From Acanthosoma haemorrhoidale (lineage: Eukaryota > Arthropoda > Insecta > Hemiptera > Acanthosomatidae), in the NCBI GenBank assembly GCA_930367205.1, contig OV884012.1, forward strand, positions 154,948,001 to 155,012,000: 64,000 bases of DNA, in the 5' to 3' direction. The position numbers and the translations under genes are program-made. Each line of letters opens with the position of its first letter. Position 1 is the first letter of the stretch. Of this stretch, positions 55,930 to 64,000 are shown piece by piece. Under the pieces are notes generated by a model. The model saw only the letters and a program-made list of their open reading frames with translations, searched no databases and was not told the DNA's origin.

Positions 55930-56349
55930 AGATGTAGTTCAATAGGAAAGTCGTGGTCCGAGTAGAGCAGCAATCGCCAGTGCAACTAACCCTAAAGTTA
56001 AAAACAAACCTAATATTAACTTAAATTAAGGAGAAGCCTAAAAACCGTTGCAATAGTCCAACAAATAAGAACATTTTCACTAACTATTAACTGAAAATCC
56101 CGTTATGCGGGGTTTCAATGCAACTAAAACTTAGAAAAACCGTTGGATTTTACCAACTAACTAACAATAGTAACAAATTTGATTGTACAAATAAACATAC
56201 TAACATTTAAACATTACAATAAATTTCAATTTTCAAGTTTCTACTTTTTTTTTCGATTGACATTTTTTTTTTTTATAATAGGTTTTTTCAATTGATTTTA
56301 ATTTTCTATTGTTTATATAGATCAAGTTTTACATGTCATCCGATTAGCA

Positions 56350-56700
56350 TTATTTCATAATAATAATATATAACCTTTTTCTTCTTTTTTTATAATTATA
56401 CTCTATGGTATTAAAAACATCCCTGAAATTATTTTTAACGTCTTTCCTTTTATTTATTTTCATGTTGTTCCAACTAAATTCGTAAAAGGGGATTTCACTA
56501 AAATGATATGAAATTTTAAATTCGAATTTATCCCAATCCAAAATTTTACCTATTGTATTATTAAATTTACTTAAGGTTTTTACTGGGTCAGATTTTTTAA
56601 ATTGTTGAATCTCTAACTTATCATGATTATTAATTACTCGTATTATTTCACGGTTAATTACTGATTTAGTTTCACTAGATTTACTCGTTAATAGTACCAT
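56350..56700 (-). pseudogene. gag fragment in 3' tract, copy 1
   Basis: A 116-codon frame with VINNHDKLEIQQFKKSDPVK and NNFRDVF. It is homologous to the gag of the same element (IIQVIGSNNKLEFQNFKKSD near 61130). It is placed after pol, where gag does not belong, so it must come from another copy or a rearrangement. Confidence 0.75.
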
Positions 56701-57128
56701 AAATTTATAATTTCCAAGTTTTTACATTGCTGGGTTGACAATATCTTCATAATAAAGTATTAATTACTTTTAAATTTCAAACTTTTATATAGTTTTTAAC
56801 ATTTACCAACTTGATTGTACAAAATAAACATACTAACATTTAAACACTAAAATAATTTCAATTTTTACATTTGCCTGATTGCCATTATTTTACAATAGGT
56901 TTTTCAATTAATTTTAATTTTCAAGTTTTTAGATAGATTTTAACATATTGACAAATTTGATTGTACAAATAAACATACTAACATTTAAACATTACAATAA
57001 ATTTCAATTTTCAAGTTTCTACTTTTTTTTTCGATTGACATTTTTTTTTTTTTATAATAGGTTTTTTCAATTGATTTTAATTTTCTATTGTTTATATAGA
57101 TCAAGTTTTACATGTCATCCGATTAGCA

Positions 57129-57479
57129 TTATTTCATAATAATAATATATAACCTTTTTCTTCTTTTTTTATAATTATACTCTATGGTATTAAAAACATC
57201 CCTGAAATTATTTTTAACGTCTTTCCTTTTATTTATTTTCATGTTGTTCCAACTAAATTCGTAAAAGGGGATTTCACTAAAATGATATGAAATTTTAAAT
57301 TCGAATTTATCCCAATCCAAAATTTTACCTATTGTATTATTAAATTTACTTAAGGTTTTTACTGGGTCAGATTTTTTAAATTGTTGAATCTCTAACTTAT
57401 CATGATTATTAATTACTCGTATTATTTCACGGTTAATTACTGATTTAGTTTCACTAGATTTACTCGTTAATAGTACCAT
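57129..57479 (-). pseudogene. gag fragment in 3' tract, copy 2
   Basis: The translation is identical to that of 56350-56700, 779 bp away. The lack of divergence indicates a recent tandem duplication. Confidence 0.78.
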
Positions 57480-57937
57480 AAATTTATAATTTCCAAGTTT
57501 TTACATTGCTGGGTTGACAATATCTTCATAATAAAGTATTAATTACTTTTAAATTTCAAACTTTTATATAGCTTTTAACATTTACCTACTTGATGGTACA
57601 AAATAAGCATACTTACATTTTAATACATTAGAATAAACTTAAATTTCAAAGTTTTTACATGTGTCCAATTGACACTATTTTCATATAAGGTTTTAATGAA
57701 TTTAAATTTTCAATTTTTTCTATAGATGTTAACATATTTGATTGCCCAGATAAACATTATACTATTTTAATTCAATACAATAAACTTTAATTCAAGTTTT
57801 TACTTGTCTGATTTACATTATTTTATAATAAGGTTTTCAATTAATTTTCAAGTTTTTAGATAGATTTTAACATACTGACAAATTTGATTGTACAAATAAA
57901 CATACTAACATTTAAACATTAGAATAAACTTCAATTT

Positions 57938-59111
57938 TTAAGTTTTTACATGTGCTTGATTGACATTATTTTCATAATAAGGCTTTAATAGTGTGGCATG
58001 GAACATTCCACGAATATTTTCTCTATCATCTGCTATTATGAAAGTGAATTCACCAACTTGATTAACAATTTTGTATGGCCCTTCGAAAATAGGTAAAAGT
58101 TTTGCATTTTTTATACCTGCCTTAGGAATGCGTAAAGCTTTAACAAGGACTTTATCTTTTAGTTTAAATTCAGTAAATTTCTTATTTTTATTATATTTGT
58201 TTTTATTTAAATTTCCTATTTTATTCAATCTTTCATATATGAATTTATTTATTTCTTCAGGATTATTGAATTTTGGGTTATTTGGGTTGTCTCCAATGTA
58301 TACTGACCAAAAACGTAATGGTTCTATTTCGAAAAAAGCTTGAATTGGTGTAATATTGGTGGTAGTATGATATAGACTATTTATTGTGGATTCTATCTTT
58401 TTAACTTGACTTAACCATTCTTTATGGTTTTCATTTATGAGAAGTCTAAGATATTTTAAAATATCTTGGTTAACCCGATCTGAAATATTTCCTTGTGGAT
58501 GTCTTATTGAAGTAAGGATTCTAATTATTTTATTTTTTCTTAAAAATTTTTCCCATTTATCCGATGTAAAACAAGTGGCGTTATCACTCAAAAATTTCTG
58601 TGGTATTCCTTAACGATGTTATTGCACCTGTTATATTTGCTCTTTTTGTTGGATAGATTTTAACATACTTAGTAAAATTATCTATTGCTACTAGTAAATA
58701 TTTATAATTTTTATTATTAATAAAAGGACCCAAATAATCTATAGATATTATTTCTAGCTTCATTTTAGGGATTATTGGCTGATACGGTACTATTGATTTA
58801 ATTGATGATTTATTTATTTGACAGTTATGACAGGTTTTTAATGTTTGACTTATTAACTTTCTTAAATTGACGTAATAAAATCTTTCTCTAATTATTTTTA
58901 AACATTTATTCACACCTGCATGACAAAATTTTAAATGCACCATGTTTATTAAATTTGTCATGACATTTTTTATTAGTTCAATATAGAATTTATTTTTTAA
59001 TTTTTTATGTATCATTCCATTGATTATTTTATAATTTTCTTTATCTCTCTCAAATTTTTCTTTTATTTTTAAGTCACTTTGTTGATTTTTGATTATGTTT
59101 TTGAAAAACAT
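57938..59111 (-). pseudogene. family B integrase, frameshifted
   Basis: The zinc finger (HLKFCHAGVNK to CHNCQINKSS) and the first catalytic Asp (SIDYLGPF) are in 59111-58584. A frame change near 58590 moves to SDNATCFTS (second Asp), then the HPQGNISDRVNQ core, and a C-terminal GPYKIVNQVGEF segment to 57938. The overlapping frames show a single small indel. Confidence 0.85.
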
Positions 59112-59133
59112 TTCTTCTTGTAACTCATTTAAT

Positions 59134-60188
59134 TTAAAATCGTTTTCCCAATCGCGCTCGGCTTTCTATTGGATTTCTACTTATAAAATCAGCGATTTTG
59201 TTTTGCTTTCCTTGGATGTGGATATACTCAATATCTAAAGGTCCCAAATAATTAATCCATCTAATCAAACGACTGGGTGGATTTTTACAACTATGTAGAA
59301 ATGTAATTGCGCTATTATCTGTTTTTACTATAATTTTGTACCCTGCTATTAAATTATAAAATTTTTGTATCGCGTGTATTATGCCTAAAAGTTCTTTTTC
59401 CGTTGAATAATAATTTAATTCGGAATTTTTAAAAGTTCTACTAAAAAAATATATAATTTTCTTTTTATTATTTTTATCTAGTTGATATAAAATTCGACCT
59501 GAAGCAAAATCGGAACTATCTGATTCTATGTAAAAAACTTTTTTAAAGTCTGGGTAATTTAACAGGATATCATCAATCATTTTTTGTTTAATTTTGTTAA
59601 ATGCAATTTGTTGTTTACTTTTCCATATGAATTTTGAACTACTAGAGGTTAATTTATATAGTGGCCTACTGATATCCGCATAGTTGCTACAGAATTTATT
59701 ATAGAAATTTATATATCCTAGAAAGCTTTGTAATTCTTTCATATTAATTGGTTCTCTAAAATGCTTTATGACTTCTACCTTTTCAGGGTCTTTTTTAATA
59801 CCGTCTGATGTCAACACGTACCCTAGGAATGGAATATTATTTTGAAAAAATTTAGATTTCTTTAAATTTATTGTTACACCGTTTATTTGAAAAATTTTGA
59901 ATAGATCACTTAAAACGCTTAAAAACTTTTCATATGTTTCTGCATGTATGAGAACATCATCAACATATACTTTAATATTATTCATTAAGGTTGTTGGTAT
60001 TATTTTCTTTAATGCTTTTATTAATGCTAAACTGACTGATAAGCCAAAAGGAATTCTTTTAAAATGGAAGGTTTCATTCAAAAACTGAAAACCTGTAAAC
60101 TCTCTACTATTTTCATCTAATTTTACTTGCCAAAAACTACTTTTTAAATCGACTGTTGCTATGAATTTAGAATTTGAACATTGATATA
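59134..60188 (-). pseudogene. family B reverse transcriptase and RNase H, N-terminally truncated
   Basis: The RT begins only at FIATVDLKSSFWQV (motif A, about 60165). It continues with FKRIPFGLS, KVYVDDVLIHA (motif C), LGYVLTSDGIKKD and LQSFLGYINFYNKF, then RNase H (YIESDSSDFASG, STEKELLGI, KTDNSAITF, ADFISRNP). The RT fingers and protease are missing, cut at the LTR-like piece. A frameshift at about 59155 separates it from the integrase. Confidence 0.85.
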
Positions 60189-60506
60189 TGTAACACCCCC
60201 GTACCTACCGGGAAATAGGAAATTTTTCCTTTGGAAGAGGTTGAGAAATCAGGGAACGGGAAGTTAGGAACCTGGAAAGAATTATGGAAGACTTATCAGC
60301 TAGCCTGCACCAATTTATAACCGGGAGAATTGGTTGGGAAAGATACAAATAAAAACGATACATAAACTCCTTTCTCTACGCCAAAACTACTGGTTTATTA
60401 AAGTTAATAACTCATTTTAAACAATTTCTATAACAGATGATACTCATTGTATATTGATATAATAATTGAATGTCCTAAGCTCCCACGGGGATTAATGTCC
60501 CCCACA
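60189..60506 (-). repeat. candidate solo LTR of another element
   Basis: A 318-bp segment. On the minus strand it starts TGTGGGGGACATTA, ends GGGGGTGTTACA and has AATAAA near 60390. It differs in composition from the flanks and lies exactly where family B gag end, protease and RT fingers are missing. No target duplication was found. Confidence 0.5.
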
Positions 60507-61640
60507 CCAAGTGAATTTGCTTGAGTTTGTCTATTTTGATAATACGCATATTTTTTATCTTGCTCAAAATTATTATCTTGCCCGTTGTTATAATGGTTTG
60601 ATTTATTATTGATCTGTTGATTTATTTGTGGATAATTAACAAAGTTATAATTTAATCCGTTACTTTGGAGATTACCATTTTTTAATTCTTTAATTATTTG
60701 GTGTTTTTTGAACATTCCTAAAATGTTCAATAATTCAACCACTTTTTCAACTTTTCGGTTTATGCAAAGGTTATAGACCGATTGACCAAAATGTCTTATG
60801 AACATTTGACAAGTGGATTCTTCATTTAAAATATCCATTGTTATACTATGTGTAGAGAATTCTGATAAATATTCTTGTGGATTTAAATATGTGAAATTTA
60901 AATAACTACCGTTTAATATCGAAATCAAGTATTCTTTATAATCCGTACCACAAAAAACATCCCTGAAATTACTTTCAAAATCCTCCCATTTATTAAACTT
61001 CATTTTGTTCATATTGAACCAGCAAAAGGAAATTTCACTTAAATGAGCTGAAATTTTAATTTATTCCAATCCAAACTTTTATTTATTGTATTTTTTAATT
61101 TATTTAAAAATTCAATCGGGTCAGATTTTTTAAAATTTTGAAATTCTAATTTATTATTACTACCTATTACTTGTATTATCTCATTGTCAATTACTAAATT
61201 AGGTTCACCCGAGTTACTTGACAATTTACTTGTATTTTCCTCCATTTTATTTCTTAAATCTTCCACTTCTTCCTCTATTTTATTACTTTTATCGATACTT
61301 TCTTTTTTATAAGCTCCTAATTCTGTAATAGTTTTTTGTTCATGAATTACGAATTTGTTGCTCATCCATGCTACTTGTTCATCAAATTTATTCTCCGTTT
61401 CTAACTTATATTCTTTTAAATCGGTTTTTTGATTTCCTATTTCCGTTTTTATATCCGTTTCCAAAAGATGCAATTTTATTTTTTGTAACCCTTGCTCAAT
61501 GCTCTCGAATCTATTATCAATTTTCACAAATTTTTCATTACTTTCATCTGCCAATTTATCGATTTTATTAGATAAATCTAATAAATTTTGTTTATTTTCT
61601 TGTTTTAATTCTAATAAATTTGTTTCAAGTTTTAAATTAT
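60507..61640 (-). pseudogene. family B gag
   Basis: The minus-strand frame (61554-61039, open further to about 61640) encodes a long coiled-coil-like Lys/Glu region, then IIQVIGSNNKLEFQNFKKSD. A second frame (61012-60507) continues with WEDFESNFRDVF and an Asn/Gln-rich tail. The frames are separated by a small indel near 61030. It has no zinc knuckle, which would lie in the deleted part. Upstream sequence is cut by the LINE at 61645. Confidence 0.78.
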
Positions 61641-61940
61641 TTTAATTTCAGACTTAAGCAGAACTGGAGATAGCAGCTGGTTCAACGGCATGGATGAGGG
61701 GAGTATATAGTGGATACTCGTCCGGCATGTGTCCGACTGAGCCCCCGGCCGGGCTAGCACGCAATTTGGTGCCCACGTCGTCGGAGGCGTGGGAGCCCTG
61801 AATCAAGTAAGGGTCTGGAACCTATACAGGGGTTGAGAACTTCCCCCTAATATAGGTATATTCTGGCTCCAGGACGGAACTCCTGGACTCCTCTAGTTGG
61901 CAGCTAGGGGATGGGGGTACACCCTGGCAGATAGCCAATT

Positions 61941-63257
61941 GTGGCAGGGATTAAACCCATGGAAAACATAAACAACAACACGAGTGAAAACTCAAGGAAG
62001 GACGGTGAAGAGAAAGCGGCAGTGGTGTGCCAGGAAGGCAAGGAGGGAAAGAAGCCCCCGAAAGAGATAGAAAAAGTACCAACCATGTTAGCGGAACATG
62101 TGGTAAAGATTCGTACTTATACATGAGAAACGTTCAGCACGGACAAACATTACAAGTTTTACTTGCCGTTGTTTGACTCCTTGTTAGTCGGAATCGGACG
62201 GCTAGAAACCTATTTTCACCAGAAGGGTGAAGAAGAAGCAGTGGCCAGAAAACTGCTCGAGGACCAACTGGCCTCCTCGTTGGCCTGGCAGAAAGAAGCT
62301 CTCGGGCTTATAAAAGAACAAGCAGCAGCTCTTGACCGTGTGACGGAACAAGTAGCCAAATTAACGGCAACAATAGAAGAGAAAAGCCAGCCCGTTAGAG
62401 TCGAAGGAAAGGCTGTGAGCGAAACTGCAAAAGAAGCAGGTGTAAGAGAAACAGGGAAACCCCCTGTTATAAGCAGTATACCCCGCCTGGACCAAGCCAG
62501 GATAGAAGAGGATTGACCCACCACCACTCTATGGACTGAAGTGGTGCGTAGAGGGGCCAAGAACAGACAGAAATAAAAATAAGCAGACCGAAATCAGTCC
62601 AAAGGCTGTGCAGCAGAGCCAGCGTAAAGAAAGGAGGAAAGAGAGACCGCCACCTGCCAGAACAGGAACTGGGATGAAGTAGGATAAAAGAGGAAACCGT
62701 GACGTATACACGTTATACAACTTCTGCCCTCAGAGGAGAAGTTGAAGTTGGGACAAAAAGATCTCGAAACGTGTCTGGAAAAGGCCGATAGCAGCCTTAA
62801 GGTGCGGTCACTGCAGAGGAGGGGGAATTTATTTCTCCTAAATCTGCATGGCAAAGCACAAAAAGAACTCGTAAAAGAAATTACTGGATATACGATCCAG
62901 AAAGGAAGCGGCCGAAGGAGGCCAGCTTTATAAAAAGATAATAAAACGGCGCAATCTAACTGCGGGTATAGATCATGCAAGTTCCGTGAATATGTACAGG
63001 CCGGTAGATGCTACAAGTGTCACCTAATAGGCCATGTTGGAAAGATCTGCCGAGAAACGGTAACCTGTCGGCATTGTGGTGAGGAAGGCCACCACATAGT
63101 GGCCTGCCGAAAACTGGCAAGGCGACCGAAGTGCTCCAATTGCATGAGAGTTGATAATAGAGAAGCTGGGCACTCAGTAGCATGGGACGGGTGTCCAGTT
63201 ATGCAAAACTGGAAACGTAGACAGCGAGCGATGACAGACTACGGCGATGAGCCTTAG
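61941..63257 (+). pseudogene. R1-like LINE ORF1 (gag-like), frameshifted
   Basis: Pieces: 61941-62126 (Lys/Glu-rich start), 62130-62516 (coiled-coil-like, LETYFHQKGEEE and IKEQAAALDRVTEQVAKL), 62700-62933 (KAQKELVKEITGY) and the CCHC array 62980-63200. The knuckles are CYKCHLIGHVGKIC, CRHCGEEGHHIVAC and CSNC. The order fits R1/Jockey-group ORF1 with nucleic-acid-binding knuckles at the end. At least two frame breaks and a stop at 62514 make it inactive. Confidence 0.8.
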
Positions 63258-63975
63258 AATCTGTCAAATTAATGCGGACAGGTGTAGACGTGTGACTGAA
63301 GAGATTAGGATGGTGGCCCTGCAAAAGGATATTTCGATAATAGCTATCCAAGAGCCGTACGTCAATTGGAAGGGTGATGTACCCGGATTTGGATTACGCA
63401 GCAAGACAGTTATAGGAGTAACAGGAGAGAGGCCCTGGGCGGCTGTGGTGGTGATGGATCCGGCGGTGGGTGTAATGAAAATTTCGCGACTGTCGGATTC
63501 TCACTGTGTGGTGGTAGAAGTAATCTTTGGGGCACCGGAGAGCTTCTATCTCGTATGTCTGTATTGTCAATACAGTCATGCGATAGAGCCCTATCTGGTG
63601 CGGTTAAGAAGAATCAGAAGGATTCTACATGGCAAAAGGATCGTAATTGCAATGGATGCAAATGCGAAAAACCCCAGGTGGGGAGGCGATATCACAGACC
63701 AAGATGGTGCACTTTTAGAGTCGCTGTTGGATGAGTTGGATATGGAGGTGGTGAATGAAATTCAGCAGATGGGAGCTTATGCGAGAGGGCATACAGAGAC
63801 GTTTATTGACGTCACTGCTGCCTCGGCAGCGTTTGCCGAGAATATCACAGAATGGCGGGTCCACGCAAGTTGGACAAGTAGTGCTCACAGAGCAATTAGT
63901 TTCACAGTGGAGGTGTCGAGGGATGTGGCACGGTCGCGATATGCGAACCGATCTCGAAGTAGAGGAGACTGGTGA
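63247..63975 (+). pseudogene. R1-like LINE ORF2 endonuclease domain, stopped early
   Basis: Starts MSLRICQINADRCRR, then IIAIQEPYVNW, ERPWAAVVV, VCLYCQYS, AMDANAKNPRWGG (catalytic N and D region), ETFIDVT and WTSSAHRAISF (catalytic SDH region, here SAHRAI). This is the AP-endonuclease-like domain that nicks target DNA. A TGA at 63973 after RSRSRGDW ends the frame before the RT, so this copy carries at least one lesion. The last 25 bases of the window belong to the linker. Confidence 0.85.
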
Positions 63976-64000
63976 TTCCAGGTCCATCTGGCTGACTGGA

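Larger units (their letters stand above)
55218..57937 (-). repeat. 3' noncoding tract of family B element with tandem duplication
   Basis: The tract holds degenerate repeats (ttgattgtacaaataaacat, catactaacatttaaacat). A 779-bp unit is tandemly duplicated: 56697-57475 repeats the sequence of 55447-56696 apart from a roughly 467-bp insertion at about 55750-56215. That insertion carries the 144-bp repeat. A third partial copy begins at 57476. Confidence 0.8.
53928..61640 (-). mobile_element. family B LTR retroelement (Gypsy type), degraded and 5'-interrupted
   Basis: On the minus strand: gag (61640-60507), RT and RNase H (60188-59134), integrase (59111-57938), a long 3' noncoding tract (57937-55218) and the 3' LTR (55217-53928), preceded on the left by ATAT. 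The 5' LTR is missing because a + strand LINE begins at about 61645. Frameshifts in pol and a foreign LTR-like piece at 60189-60506 show it is inactive. It is the most complete member of the family whose deleted relative lies at 5608-8351. Confidence 0.85.
61645..64000 (+). mobile_element. R1-like LINE, 5' portion, interrupting the family B element
   Basis: The 5' leader (61645-61940) is GC-richer than its flanks. Broken ORF1 (61941-63257) is followed by the ORF2 endonuclease (from 63247), continuing past the window. ORF2 ATG overlaps the ORF1 stop by 11 nt (63247-63257). The LINE starts abruptly within family B gag, so it is the younger insertion. Confidence 0.82.

Noticed and set aside
1..64000. 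CRISPR arrays, bacterial operons or phage defence genes
   Set aside because: Repeats found are LTRs, minisatellites or microsatellites. Introns and LTR/LINE elements identify eukaryotic DNA.

Overview
This window looks like AT-rich insect nuclear DNA. The evidence is intron-split host genes with GT-AG junctions, BEL/Pao, Ty3/Gypsy, Jockey, R1-like and R2-like retroelements, and a Tigger-like DNA transposon relic. The mix of transposon families suggests a hemipteran such as a planthopper, leafhopper or plant bug, but that is a weak inference. No bacterial operon, CRISPR array or rRNA gene was seen.

Two host genes are supported, both on the + strand. The first (319-14768) is a complete nine-exon gene for a membrane-anchored metallophosphoesterase of the MPPE1/PGAP5 family. 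Its exons add up to exactly 1128 nt (375 codons plus stop) with consistent phases, and all metal-binding motifs are present. The second (44497 onward) is the 5' part of a DDX24-type DEAD-box RNA helicase. Four exons carry the Q motif through motif Ib, and the rest lies beyond the window.

Nearly everything else is transposable-element sequence. MPPE1 introns 7 and 8 hold an internally deleted LTR element, two solo LTRs and a tRNA-like Pol III promoter. From 16.2 to 32.1 kb is a patchwork: R2-like and R1-like LINE fragments, a BEL gag fragment, an intact single-ORF Gypsy element (20.2-25.3 kb), and an internally deleted Mag-like Gypsy element inserted in an R2-like LINE. From 32.2 to 34.1 kb is a decayed Tigger-like transposase. 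From 35.9 to 43.8 kb lie more R2-like pieces and three Jockey fragments in opposing orientations.

The most informative event is a young, apparently intact BEL/Pao retrotransposon (46408-53678) inserted exactly at the 5' splice site of DDX24 exon 4. The target duplication TAAGG leaves a GT donor on the upstream side and a second copy of the original donor downstream. Further right, a minus-strand LTR retroelement (53928-61640) carries a solo LTR of a related family nested in its own LTR, with an uninterrupted copy of the same target site at 12.3 kb. A 5' LINE portion (from about 61645) interrupts this element and runs off the window.

I did not find a convincing undescribed functional system. 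The candidates worth checking are the splice-donor insertion, an orphan Q/RG-rich ORF pair at 18963-19430, heat-shock-element-like repeats in an intron, and a chimeric LINE junction shared by two copies.
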